A stretch of DNA of 50,662 nucleotides. It comes from Oscillospiraceae bacterium (GTDB lineage: Bacteria > Bacillota > Clostridia > Oscillospirales > Acutalibacteraceae). This document shows positions 25,991-33,758 of the stretch, piece after piece. Every line of letters starts with the position of its first letter. Position 1 is the first letter of the stretch. Both the position numbers and the translations under genes were made by a program. The stretch lies in assembly GCA_029225165.1 (NCBI GenBank), contig JAQXVY010000030.1, positions 1 through 50,662 of the forward strand, written 5' to 3'. A model generated the notes under the pieces. That model was not told where the DNA came from. It worked only from the letters and a program-made list of their open reading frames with translations, and made no database searches.

Positions 25991-26891
25991 TTTCCTTTTC
26001 CCCTTGGGTTTCTATTTCCTTTTGAGTTTCTTTTTCTCTCTTGGTATATACTCCCTGTCTTGTCCATACCTCTTCAAGCTGGTGGAAGGTTTCCTTTACC
26101 TTTTCCTTTTCAGCCAAAACACAGGCAACAACAAGTGCGTTGATAAGTGAAAGTGGTGCAACAAGAGAATCCACAACAGACGCCATATCGCTCCTTGCAA
26201 TCAGAATATGATTGGCACATTCAACAAGAGGTGACGCCATACTGTCGGTTATGGCTATTACATCAGCCTTTCTCTCCTGTGCAAATTCCATAGCCTCCAC
26301 AGCAGTTGTGCTGTAACGAGGAAAGCTGATGCCTATCATTACATCTTCTTCCGATATTCTGAAGAGATTTTCGTAGGTTGAGCTTTTTGATGTTGTATTT
26401 ATGATGTGAACATTGCCGAAAATAAGCTGCAAATAGTAACCCAAAAAGCTTGCAAGTGCTGAGGTTGACCTTACTGCAAAGACATAAATTTCCTTTGCCT
26501 TTGAAAGCGACTTAATGGCATTGTTAAAGTCCTCGTGAGAAATTTCTTCAATAGTTCTGCGGATTTTGTCAATATCCTGATTCAACACAGATGTTAGAAC
26601 ATCGTTGTTGCCGATTCGAGTTTCTGTAACTTCAATACGCTGAACAGAGGTGAGCTTTTCCTTAATCATCTCCTGCATTGCCTTTTGAAGCTGGGGATAA
26701 CCGTCGTAACCAAGCTCGGAAGCAAAACGGACAACTGTACTTTCGGAAACACCAACAGTTTCTCCCAGCCTTAGGGCTGTCATATATGCCGCTTTGTCGT
26801 AATGCTCTTCAATATATTTTGCAATCCTTTTCTGTCCTTTTGAAAAGGAATTCATATTAATATCAATTCTGGCTAATAAATGCTTAATCAT
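25983..26891 (-). CDS. MurR/RpiR family transcriptional regulator
   Basis: A 302-residue regulator. Residues 1-78 form the RpiR-type HTH (KRIAKYIEEHYDKAAYMTA, then VGVSESTVVRFASELGYDGY). Residues about 125-260 form a SIS sugar-phosphate-binding domain (FAVRSTSALASFLGYYL, then ISFPRYSTTAVEAMEFA). RpiR proteins sense phosphosugars, but no sugar catabolic gene lies nearby, and it heads the flavoprotein-cmk-plsC-ispH-S1 run. Its target may be elsewhere or its own promoter. The C-terminal 20 residues are a Glu/Lys/Thr-rich repeat-like tail. GAGGGTAC precedes the ATG, and a promoter is visible. Confidence 0.9.
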   Translation of the reverse strand: MIKHLLARIDINMNSFSKGQKRIAKYIEEHYDKAAYMTALRLGETVGVSESTVVRFASELGYDGYPQLQKAMQEMIKEKLTSVQRIEVTETRIGNNDVLTSVLNQDIDKIRRTIEEISHEDFNNAIKSLSKAKEIYVFAVRSTSALASFLGYYLQLIFGNVHIINTTSKSSTYENLFRISEEDVMIGISFPRYSTTAVEAMEFAQERKADVIAITDSMASPLVECANHILIARSDMASVVDSLVAPLSLINALVVACVLAEKEKVKETFHQLEEVWTRQGVYTKREKETQKEIETQGEKENA

Positions 26892-26920
26892 TTTTGTACC
26901 CTCTTTTGCATAGTCAATTT

Positions 26921-26949
26921 ATTTTAACATATTTAAACTAAATTTTCAA
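26921..26949 (-). promoter_or_regulatory. SigA-type promoter of the rpiR-led operon
   Basis: TTGAAA (26949-26944), a 17-base spacer and TAAAAT (26926-26921) with an upstream TG, about 30 bases before the ATG. Confidence 0.72.
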
Positions 26950-26972
26950 TTAAATAAGATGAAAATTATTGG

Positions 26973-26994
26973 AAATAAACTTAAAATAAACTTA
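26973..26994. repeat. tandem 11-bp direct repeat between divergent rpiR and hisH
   Basis: Two exact adjacent copies of AAATAAACTTA (26973-26983, 26984-26994), with a third partial copy after them. They lie upstream of both divergent promoters. The one-turn period would suit a DNA-binding protein or an UP-like element. Simple AT-rich sequence is the alternative. Confidence 0.5.
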
Positions 26995-27038
26995 AATAAA
27001 TATATATGTTACAAAACCTCATTCATTGGGTGATAATG

Positions 27039-27067
27039 TTGCAAAAAATACTTTACTGTGCTAAAAT
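27039..27067 (+). promoter_or_regulatory. SigA-type promoter of hisHF
   Basis: TTGCAA (27039-27044), a 17-base spacer and TAAAAT (27062-27067) with upstream TG. The leader is only about 25 bases, leaving no room for a T-box or attenuator. Confidence 0.72.
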
Positions 27068-27098
27068 GTACACAGAATTTATGAGATGGAGAAACGAT

Positions 27099-27713
27099 AT
27101 GATTGCTATAATTGACTATGGTGCCGGTAATATACAAAGCGTTTACAAGGCTCTAAAATTTATCGGGGCTGAATGTAAGGTTACTGACAACAGAGAGGAA
27201 ATACTAAGTGCTGACGGTGCTATTCTTCCCGGTGTCGGCTCCTTTGGGGACACTATGGACACTATGAAAAGCCGAAATATAAAGGATACCGTCATTGAAT
27301 TTGCAAATAGCGGTAAACCATTTTTGGGAATATGCTTAGGACTACAGTTGCTGTTCACCGAAAGCGAGGAAAGCCCCGGTGTACAAGGTTTATCCATATT
27401 TGAGGGTAAAATCAGCAAAATTCCAAATCAGAACGGAACTTTAAAGATACCTCATATGGGATGGAACAGCATTAGTATTAAGCAAAAGGATGGAATATTT
27501 AAAGGTATTGAGGGTGAACCCTATGTTTACTTTGTTCATTCCTACTACCTTGATGCAAAGGATAAGGAAATTGTTGCCGCCACCACAAATTACGGTGTTG
27601 AGATTGACGCTGCTGTTCAAAAGGGCAACATAATTGCAACACAGTTTCACCCTGAAAAAAGCGGTGATGTGGGACTTAAGATGCTAAAGAATTTTGTGGA
27701 GATGGTGAAGTAA
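27099..27713 (+). CDS. hisH: imidazole glycerol phosphate synthase, glutaminase subunit
   Basis: A 204-residue class I glutamine amidotransferase. The start [14 protein letters not shown] is typical. The nucleophile elbow [10 protein letters not shown] holds the catalytic Cys, and TQFHPEKSG holds the catalytic His followed by Glu. It releases ammonia from glutamine for HisF. The ATG at 27099 has GGAGAAA before it; the longer reading from 27006 would cover the promoter. It overlaps hisF by one base. Confidence 0.95.
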   Translation: MIAIIDYGAGNIQSVYKALKFIGAECKVTDNREEILSADGAILPGVGSFGDTMDTMKSRNIKDTVIEFANSGKPFLGICLGLQLLFTESEESPGVQGLSIFEGKISKIPNQNGTLKIPHMGWNSISIKQKDGIFKGIEGEPYVYFVHSYYLDAKDKEIVAATTNYGVEIDAAVQKGNIIATQFHPEKSGDVGLKMLKNFVEMVK

Positions 27714-28468
27714 TGTACGCAAAGAGAATTATTCCCTGCCTTGATGTAAAAAACGGTAGAGTTGTTAAGGGTATGAGCTTTGTAAATTTGATTGACGCAG
27801 GCGACCCTGTTGAGGCGGCAGTTCAGTATGACAAAGAGGGTGCCGACGAGCTTGTTTTACTTGACATAACTGCAACAAGTGACGGTCGTGACACAATGGT
27901 TGACATTGTGGAAAAGGTTGCAAATTCCATATTTATCCCCTTTACTGTGGGCGGAGGAATCAGAAGTGTTGACGACTTTAACACAATGCTCCGTGCCGGT
28001 GCTGACAAGGTTTCCGTAAACTCTGCCGCTGTTTACAGACCTGAACTGATTAACGAGGCATCCTACAAATTCGGTGCACAATGCGTTGTGGTTGCCATTG
28101 ACGCAAAGAGAAAGGGTGACTCTTGGGAGGTATATACAGCCGGTGGAAGAACTCCTACGGGAATTGATGCAATAGAGTGGGCTGTTGAGGCTGAAAATAG
28201 AGGTGCCGGAGAACTTCTCGTTACAAGTATGGACGAGGACGGACAGAAAAACGGATATGACCTTGCTTTAACAAGGGCAATTTCGGAAAAGGTGAACATT
28301 CCTGTTATAGCCTCAGGCGGTGCAGGCGCTTATGAGCATTTTTATGATGCATTTGTTGAGGGTAAGGCTGACGCAGTTTTGGCGGCATCCCTGTTCCACT
28401 TTGGTGAAATTCCTATTCCAAAGCTAAAGGAATATTTAAGGGATAAGGAAATTTCCGTTAGACTGTGA
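27713..28468 (+). CDS. hisF: imidazole glycerol phosphate synthase, cyclase subunit
   Basis: A 251-residue (beta/alpha)8-barrel. Seen: the start [16 protein letters not shown] with the catalytic Asp11, [27 protein letters not shown] (second catalytic Asp region) and [10 protein letters not shown]. With HisH it makes imidazole glycerol phosphate and AICAR, the fifth step of histidine synthesis. The pair stands alone, with its own promoter and terminator; no other his gene is in the window. The sequence looks like canonical HisF rather than the surface-sugar paralogs. Confidence 0.95.
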   Translation: MYAKRIIPCLDVKNGRVVKGMSFVNLIDAGDPVEAAVQYDKEGADELVLLDITATSDGRDTMVDIVEKVANSIFIPFTVGGGIRSVDDFNTMLRAGADKVSVNSAAVYRPELINEASYKFGAQCVVVAIDAKRKGDSWEVYTAGGRTPTGIDAIEWAVEAENRGAGELLVTSMDEDGQKNGYDLALTRAISEKVNIPVIASGGAGAYEHFYDAFVEGKADAVLAASLFHFGEIPIPKLKEYLRDKEISVRL

Positions 28469-28495
28469 TTATTCATAAATAAATATCAATTATTA

Positions 28496-28525
28496 AAGGC
28501 TGTTGCGATTTTTTGCAACAGCCTT
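28496..28525. terminator. bidirectional terminator between hisF and the CpsB-like gene
   Basis: An 11-bp perfect stem AAGGCTGTTGC / GCAACAGCCTT with an 8-base loop. Both the plus-strand hisF and the convergent minus-strand phosphatase gene end here. It shares its stem core with the terminator at 2530. Confidence 0.85.
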
Positions 28526-28549
28526 CTTGATTGTAGGTATATATTTATT

Positions 28550-29266
28550 TTACAGCTTTACAGCATCTTCAAAAACATCCTTGGAAAAGTGGGATATTGC
28601 CCTCACCACATTGGGGGATGTTTTTTTGTTTATCAGCTCTATTGCCTCACCGAATTTGTCGGGAGAATTTCGGACTAAATTATGAGCATCACTGCCTATA
28701 AAATCTACAAGTCCGTATTTAATGAGCTTTTTCAGTTTACGGAAAGTCCCCCTGTCAAGGTAGGAAACTGCATTTGTTTGAAACTGTATTCCGTAGGAGG
28801 ACAGGTCCTGCATTAGCCTTGGATTTCCTATAAGGGCAGGGTATCTTTCTATATGGGCTAAAATTGGCTTTACACCGTAGCGGTTCACAAGTCTAATGAG
28901 AAAGTCATAGGAGCTGCCCTCAAATGTGGTATTGTAGGGAAATTCCAAAAGGATATGGTTGCTGTTGCCGTAGCAAACAGGCTTTAGGGATGTGTTATTC
29001 ATAATTATGTCCGTAACATACACCTCTGCCCCAAGGCAAACTTCAATTTCCTTTGGAATATGTGGCTCTAAAAGGCTAAAGCAATACTCTCGCCTTTTTA
29101 GAAAATCATCCATACTCTCTTTGTGAGAATAGTAATGAGGAGTCAGACAAATGTGACTGACTCCTTGACTGTAAAGGACATTTAGAATTTTTTTGCTGAC
29201 CTCAACATCCTCTGCCCCATCATCCATTTTGGGGAGAATATGTGAGTGCATATCGTAAAGTTCCAT
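28550..29266 (-). CDS. CpsB/CapC-type tyrosine-protein phosphatase (PHP family)
   Basis: A 238-residue PHP-domain metalloenzyme. It opens with the metal-binding DMHSHILPKMDDGA, then TPHYY, GAEVYVTD, ILAHIERYP and the C-terminal IGSDAHN. These match Wzb-unrelated bacterial tyrosine phosphatases such as CpsB and YwqE, which dephosphorylate BY-kinases controlling capsule or exopolysaccharide synthesis. No BY-kinase or capsule genes are nearby, so it is an orphan here. GAGGTC precedes the ATG. It follows leuB by 30 bases with no terminator, so the two may share a transcript. Confidence 0.85.
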   Translation of the reverse strand: MELYDMHSHILPKMDDGAEDVEVSKKILNVLYSQGVSHICLTPHYYSHKESMDDFLKRREYCFSLLEPHIPKEIEVCLGAEVYVTDIIMNNTSLKPVCYGNSNHILLEFPYNTTFEGSSYDFLIRLVNRYGVKPILAHIERYPALIGNPRLMQDLSSYGIQFQTNAVSYLDRGTFRKLKKLIKYGLVDFIGSDAHNLVRNSPDKFGEAIELINKKTSPNVVRAISHFSKDVFEDAVKL

Positions 29267-29296
29267 ACTGACCTCAAAAGTTTATTGACAAAAAAT

Positions 29297-30373
29297 TTAT
29301 TTGGTAAGCTCACTGCATACAAGGTCGCCCATCTGTGAGCAAGTAACCTTGTTTGTTCCCTCTGTGTAAATATCAGGTGTTCTGTTGTTTTTAAGAACAT
29401 TGTTTACAGCCTCCTCAATAGCGTCGGCGGCAGAAGGTTCGTTGAGGGAATATCTAAGCATCATAGAAACTGAAAGAATTGTTGCAAGAGGATTTGCAAT
29501 GTTTTGACCTGCAATATCAGGTGCAGAGCCGTGGATAGGCTCATAAAGACCTCTGTTAGAGTCTGAAAGTGATGCTGATGCAAGCATACCGATTGAGCCT
29601 GAAATCATAGACGCCTCGTCGGAAAGAATGTCGCCAAAGATGTTGTTTGTAAGTATAACATCAAACTGACCCGGGTTGATAACAAGCTGCATTGCTGTGT
29701 TGTCAACATAGAGGTGGTTAAGCTCAACCTCAGGATAATTCTTGGAAACCTCAATTACTGTTTCTCTCCAAAGGCGGGATGCCTCAAGAACATTTGCCTT
29801 GTCAACGGAGGTAACCTTTTTGTTTCTCTTCATAGCCATATCAAAGGCAACCTTGGCAATTCTCTTAATTTCGGAAACCTTGTACTGTTCGGTGTCGTAA
29901 GCCTCAACCTCACCGTCAGCTATTCTTCTTCCTCTTTCGCCAAAGTAGATTCCACCTGTCAATTCACGAACAACCATAACATCAAGCTTTTCGCCGATAA
30001 TTTCGTCCTTGATTGGAGATGCACCCTTAAGGGGTTCAAAAATAACAGCAGGACGGAGATTTGCAAAAAGTCCCAATGCACCACGGATGCCTAAAAGACC
30101 TGCCTCGGGTCTGTCCTTACCGGGAAGCTTATCCCACTTTGGACCGCCAACTGCACCAAGGAGTACAGAGTCGGCTGATTTACACTTATCTATTGTTTCC
30201 TGTGGCAACGGTGTACCTGCTGCATCTATGGCACATCCGCCCAGGAGAGCCTCGTCATACTCAACACCAAAACCAAACTTTTCGGCACAGCAGTCAAGTA
30301 CCTTTACTGCCTGATTTACAATTTCAGGACCGATTCCGTCGCCCTTTAATAAACAAATTTTGTATGTGTTCAT
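29297..30373 (-). CDS. leuB: 3-isopropylmalate dehydrogenase
   Basis: A 358-residue enzyme of normal LeuB length. Motifs: [33 protein letters not shown] (substrate-binding), the metal-binding region [21 protein letters not shown] and the NAD loop [18 protein letters not shown]. It oxidises and decarboxylates 3-isopropylmalate in leucine synthesis. leuA, leuC and leuD are not in the window. AGGGGAA precedes the ATG, and the 5' leader is too short for a T-box. Confidence 0.95.
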   Translation of the reverse strand: MNTYKICLLKGDGIGPEIVNQAVKVLDCCAEKFGFGVEYDEALLGGCAIDAAGTPLPQETIDKCKSADSVLLGAVGGPKWDKLPGKDRPEAGLLGIRGALGLFANLRPAVIFEPLKGASPIKDEIIGEKLDVMVVRELTGGIYFGERGRRIADGEVEAYDTEQYKVSEIKRIAKVAFDMAMKRNKKVTSVDKANVLEASRLWRETVIEVSKNYPEVELNHLYVDNTAMQLVINPGQFDVILTNNIFGDILSDEASMISGSIGMLASASLSDSNRGLYEPIHGSAPDIAGQNIANPLATILSVSMMLRYSLNEPSAADAIEEAVNNVLKNNRTPDIYTEGTNKVTCSQMGDLVCSELTK

Positions 30374-30402
30374 AATAATTCCCCTTTTTTAAATCTCTTT
30401 AT

Positions 30403-30431
30403 ATAATAACACAAAGTAAAAGTTATGTAAA
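30403..30431 (-). promoter_or_regulatory. SigA-type promoter of leuB
   Basis: TTTACA (30431-30426), a 17-base spacer and TATTAT (30408-30403) with upstream TG. Confidence 0.65.
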
Positions 30432-30462
30432 TAAATTTTATTGTGATTTATTCAGTGTTTCC

Positions 30463-31089
30463 TTAATCCTCTTCCCTAATCAGCGGTATCTTTTGGAAAA
30501 CCTCGCAAACCTTATCTCTTTGCCAAAGTAACGGTGTTATGCGTACAGAGTACCCGTAGCCGCCGTCCATTATCCAGTCGAAGGGCTTTGCCTGTGGAAG
30601 TCCGTAAATTGCAAGTAATGTCATTATTACACCGCCGTGAGTTACGATTATGCTTTCGGTTGTGCCTGTTTTCATTAATCCTGTAACAATGTCCTCAAAC
30701 ATTCGACAAATTCGCCTTGTAAAGTCGGCGGAGCTTTCCCCACGGGGAGGTTTTATGTCGCTGCTACCGCCAATCCACTCCTTAAAATCCTCGTTATCCT
30801 TTAGCTCCTCGGCTGTTTTGCCCTCCCATTCGCCGAAATTACATTCTGTAAGCCGGTCAATAACAATGGGCTTTAGTGACGGATAAAGGATTTCGCAGGT
30901 TTCCTTACATCTTTTTAAGGGACTTGTAAACAGGGCAGTACCTCCGGGGTACTTCATATTGTAATCAAGCTTTTTAAGCTCCATTTTTCCCTTATCTGAA
31001 AGAGGTACATTTGTTGTTCCTATATATTTGCCCTTGTGGGTTTCGTCAATATTTCCGTGGCAAATAAAATGTATGTAGTATGACTTCAT
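30463..31089 (-). CDS. histidine phosphatase family protein with an altered RHG motif
   Basis: A 208-residue protein of the phosphoglycerate mutase-like (branch 1) superfamily: YIGTTNVPLSDKGKMEL, FTSPLKRCKETCEIL, RLTECNFGEWEGKT and VTHGGVIMTLL are all conserved. The signature RHG reads CHG (Cys10-His11-Gly12 in HFICHGN). The phospho-accepting His is kept but the Arg that binds phosphate is Cys. One C-to-T change (CGC to TGC) would explain it. Activity may be lost or altered. The ATG at 31089 is chosen; upstream in-frame codons would overlap the divergent XRE promoter. Substrate unknown. Confidence 0.8.
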   Translation of the reverse strand: MKSYYIHFICHGNIDETHKGKYIGTTNVPLSDKGKMELKKLDYNMKYPGGTALFTSPLKRCKETCEILYPSLKPIVIDRLTECNFGEWEGKTAEELKDNEDFKEWIGGSSDIKPPRGESSADFTRRICRMFEDIVTGLMKTGTTESIIVTHGGVIMTLLAIYGLPQAKPFDWIMDGGYGYSVRITPLLWQRDKVCEVFQKIPLIREED

Positions 31090-31102
31090 AAAAACTCCGT
31101 TC

Positions 31103-31131
31103 TTTACAATTTGTAAAACATATATTATACT
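31103..31131 (+). promoter_or_regulatory. promoter and 15-bp palindromic operator of the XRE gene
   Basis: TTTACA (31103-31108), a 17-base spacer and TATACT (31126-31131). A perfect palindrome TTTACAA-T-TTGTAAA (31103-31117) covers the -35, and a looser inverted repeat TATTC/GAATA lies just after the -10. This is what an autoregulated XRE repressor would need. The palindrome also sits in the leader of the divergent phosphatase gene. Confidence 0.6.
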
Positions 31132-31163
31132 ATTCGTATAGAATATATATTGGATGTGATATA

Positions 31164-31808
31164 ATGAGTAAATCCTTTGGAAATACAATAACTTATTTAA
31201 GAAAAGAAAGAGGTATTACCCAAAAACAGGCGGCAGAGGATTTGGAAATAAGTCAGGCATTACTATCCCACTATGAAAAGGGAATCAGGGAATGTAGTCT
31301 TGATTTTGTGATAAAAACTGCCGACTATTACGGTGTAAGCTGTGACTATATCCTTGGAGTATCTGCCCAGAGAAACCCCGGTGAAATGGAGGAACCTGCC
31401 GAAAAACAGGAAAACAAGGCAATGCTTGAAAACCTGAACAGGAGAGTAATTGTAAACACTGTTGACTTCATTTTCAGAATACTTATGGAAATTAACGAGA
31501 GGGAAATCACCAAGGCATCAGCCGAGATTATGATGTCAACTCTTTATTCATTAATAAGAATACTCTATAAAAACAACAGTGACAATGACGAGGATTTCTT
31601 CCAAAAATCGACCTATAGCTATGAATGTCGCAACAATTCCCTTTTTGAGGACAGAAAAGCAAGGCTGATAGAAAAAATAACTGAATATTCCAAAAGCCGA
31701 AGTAAAGAAAAGGTTGAACTTTCCTATCAAATCATCAGTGAAAAGTACAGTGATTTGGCATCCTCTGTGCTGAATTTGATACACAATACAGAAAAGCTGA
31801 TGAAATAA
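31164..31808 (+). CDS. XRE-family helix-turn-helix regulator
   Basis: A 214-residue protein. Residues 1-66 are an HTH_3 (Cro/C1-like) domain: ITYLRKERGITQKQAAEDLE, then ISQALLSHYEKGIRE, and CDYILGVS. The remaining 145 residues are helical with no recognised domain; a charged segment follows the HTH (GEMEEPAEKQENKA). It may be a dimerisation or sensor region. GGATGTGAT precedes the ATG. It is divergent from the histidine phosphatase and next to the pseudokinase gene. Its targets are unknown; its own promoter palindrome is the obvious candidate. Confidence 0.85.
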   Translation: MSKSFGNTITYLRKERGITQKQAAEDLEISQALLSHYEKGIRECSLDFVIKTADYYGVSCDYILGVSAQRNPGEMEEPAEKQENKAMLENLNRRVIVNTVDFIFRILMEINEREITKASAEIMMSTLYSLIRILYKNNSDNDEDFFQKSTYSYECRNNSLFEDRKARLIEKITEYSKSRSKEKVELSYQIISEKYSDLASSVLNLIHNTEKLMK

Positions 31809-31833
31809 TTTATTATCGTACTTAAAAAAACAA

Positions 31834-31861
31834 GGCTGTCACAATGTATTTTGCGACAGCC
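31834..31861. terminator. terminator shared by XRE and pseudokinase genes
   Basis: The stem GGCTGTC / GACAGCC extends past one mismatch by CAA/TTG. On the minus strand a TTGTTTTTTT run follows, so it is strongest for the pseudokinase gene. Confidence 0.8.
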
Positions 31862-31869
31862 ACTTTATT

Positions 31870-33501
31870 TTAGTCAATAGATGATGCTTCCGAGGTAGGT
31901 TCTGCTCCCATAGAAACACGAATTGTGACTGTTTTTCCATACTCTATCTGGTCGCCTGCTTTAAGGTCCTTATATTCAATAACCGTTTTGTCAGGTAGCT
32001 TTGAGTTGTACTCTGCCTCCTGCATAACAAGTACGCCTGCGTCAGCAAGGAGAGCTGCAGCAGTTTTGGTGTCCTTACCTGAAATGTCAGGGAGAGTTCT
32101 CATCTTTTTGCCCTTACTTAAGGTAACTGAAATGTTGACAGGCTCACCCTTTGAGGTGATAGGAGTTCCCGGAGCAGGAGTCTGCTCACAAATATAGCCC
32201 TCCTCTACCTTATCGTTAAACTGCTCTTCGTAATTAACATTGAGTATGTATTTGTCGGAATTTTCTAAATCCTTTTCAACAGAGGAATACTTTTTGCCAA
32301 CAAAGTTATCCACAGTTTCGCCCTTCCAAGGTGCCGATGTTGTGGTTTCTTCTATTGTTCCCTTATTGGTATCAGCAAGTCCAAAGCAATCTGTGGCTAC
32401 AAGAAGAATACCTATTGCAACAAAGATAATCATAGAAACAAATGCTGCAATGAGGGTTGTCTTTTTTGACTTGGAAATCTTCTTTTCTTCCTCTTTTGCA
32501 CTAAGCTCTGCAAGACTTGCGGTTTTGCTTATTTCCTCCTGAATAGCCTGTGCAGTAGGCGCAACCGAAAGCTGACTTCTGAATTCGTCAAAATCAGAAA
32601 TTCTGTCCTTTCTGTCAACCTGAAGTCCGTTTGCAAGTGCTGTTACAACATGAGGAGGAAGTCTTTTGACTGTATTTGTACTCATCAGCAGACTGCTGTC
32701 CTTTAGCCTGTCCTTTGCATTTGCAGGAACATGACCTGTTAGAGTGTAAAACAGAGTTGCTGTGATGCCGTAAATTTCTGTAAGTACATCAAGTGTAAAG
32801 TTGTTTTCATACTGCTCGGGTGCGGCACATCCGCTGTAAAGCTGACTTTTAAGAGGTGTTCCTCTTTTACGCTCCATTTCTGTGCAAAAGCCTGTCAGCT
32901 TTAGCTTACCGTCATGCGTGACATATAGGTTAGACGGAGAAACAGCGTAGTGACCAATGCCCCTTTTGTGCAGGGATTCCAAGGCTGAAATCAGGGGCAT
33001 AAACAGAGGTCTTGCAACCTCCCACTCAAGCTGACCGTTACTCCTCTTTAGGTATTCGTCAAAATGGATAAGATTAAGGTTTTCTTCAATAACATACGCT
33101 GTGTTATTTTCTTCAAAAATGTCGAGAATTTTAATCATAACCGACATCTCGTTAAGCTCTCTTACAATTTGGTAGTAAGAGATAAACTTTGACCTTAAAT
33201 TTTTATAAACTGTTTCGTCGCTGTAGCTTACGGAAAGCTCCTTCTCTCCTTTATCACGGCTAAACTTACCGATTGGGAGAAATTCCTTGATTATTACAGT
33301 AGTTTTATTCTCTTTATCATAGCCAAGGTATCTGGTGCTCTCTCCGTTGGTGTCGATACCTCTGCCAACTATGTAACGATTTTTCAGAACAGTATTAAAG
33401 CCTAAAAATGGCTCAGGCTGGGTTTCTGAATTGTTAAATCCACAATAAGGACAGATTTTTTCATCTCCAATTACCTGCATACAACCCATACACAAAGACA
33501 T
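31870..33501 (-). CDS. membrane pseudokinase with zinc ribbon and two PASTA domains
   Basis: A 543-residue protein. An N-terminal zinc ribbon (CMGC at 4-7, CPYC at 17-20) is followed by a Ser/Thr kinase-like fold (about 40-315), one membrane helix (about 350-370) and two extracellular PASTA domains (about 395-535). The kinase fold keeps the ATP-site Lys (VIIKEF, Lys72) and an AAPEQY motif. The catalytic loop reads HYAVSPSN (184-191) instead of HRDIKPxN, and DFG is replaced by GFC. Both catalytic Asp residues are therefore missing, and the Gly-rich loop is poor. It should bind rather than phosphorylate. PASTA domains usually bind muropeptides or beta-lactams. A genuine PASTA kinase lies at 40381. 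AAGGAG precedes the ATG at 33501. Confidence 0.82.
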   Translation of the reverse strand: MSLCMGCMQVIGDEKICPYCGFNNSETQPEPFLGFNTVLKNRYIVGRGIDTNGESTRYLGYDKENKTTVIIKEFLPIGKFSRDKGEKELSVSYSDETVYKNLRSKFISYYQIVRELNEMSVMIKILDIFEENNTAYVIEENLNLIHFDEYLKRSNGQLEWEVARPLFMPLISALESLHKRGIGHYAVSPSNLYVTHDGKLKLTGFCTEMERKRGTPLKSQLYSGCAAPEQYENNFTLDVLTEIYGITATLFYTLTGHVPANAKDRLKDSSLLMSTNTVKRLPPHVVTALANGLQVDRKDRISDFDEFRSQLSVAPTAQAIQEEISKTASLAELSAKEEEKKISKSKKTTLIAAFVSMIIFVAIGILLVATDCFGLADTNKGTIEETTTSAPWKGETVDNFVGKKYSSVEKDLENSDKYILNVNYEEQFNDKVEEGYICEQTPAPGTPITSKGEPVNISVTLSKGKKMRTLPDISGKDTKTAAALLADAGVLVMQEAEYNSKLPDKTVIEYKDLKAGDQIEYGKTVTIRVSMGAEPTSEASSID

Positions 33502-33586
33502 ACAGTTCACTCCTTATATTAGTTAATAATATATGTTGTATATGATGCGGATAATAAAACGCATAGTACCACATTATTTCTTATAG

Positions 33587-33615
33587 ATTATATCATAGTA
33601 ATATGTCATATTCAA
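33587..33615 (-). promoter_or_regulatory. SigA-type promoter of the pseudokinase gene
   Basis: TTGAAT (33615-33610), a 17-base spacer and TATAAT (33592-33587) with an upstream TG, giving a leader of about 80 bases. Confidence 0.7.
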
Positions 33616-33679
33616 GAACATTTAAAGTCAAGATGATTACATTTTTGTTATATACTGCGAAAAGAATAATACCGGGGCT

Positions 33680-33708
33680 TGTTATACAAACCTCTGTATT
33701 GTATAATA
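33680..33708 (+). promoter_or_regulatory. promoter with overlapping inverted repeat for the phosphoesterase-MATE operon
   Basis: TTGTTA (33680-33685), a 17-base spacer and TATAAT (33703-33708). A perfect 8-bp inverted repeat TTATACAA / TTGTATAA (33683-33690, 33700-33707; 9-base spacer) runs from the -35 into the -10. A protein bound there would block RNA polymerase, so this is a likely operator. The regulator is not identified. Confidence 0.6.
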
Positions 33709-33758
33709 TCCATATCATATAAGTTATATAATTCAAGTGATTATGAAGAGGTATCATA

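Noticed and set aside
27068..27098. Histidine-responsive leader before hisH
   Set aside because: The leader is about 25 bases with no His codons and no hairpin.
30374..30462. A T-box or leucine attenuator upstream of leuB
   Set aside because: The leader between promoter and ribosome site is only about 20 bases; no stem I pairing or antiterminator is present.
31124..31152. A minus-strand promoter for the histidine phosphatase (TATAAT at 31129-31124)
   Set aside because: The -10 is perfect but the hexamer 17 bases upstream (CAATAT) does not resemble a -35, so I did not list it as a promoter.
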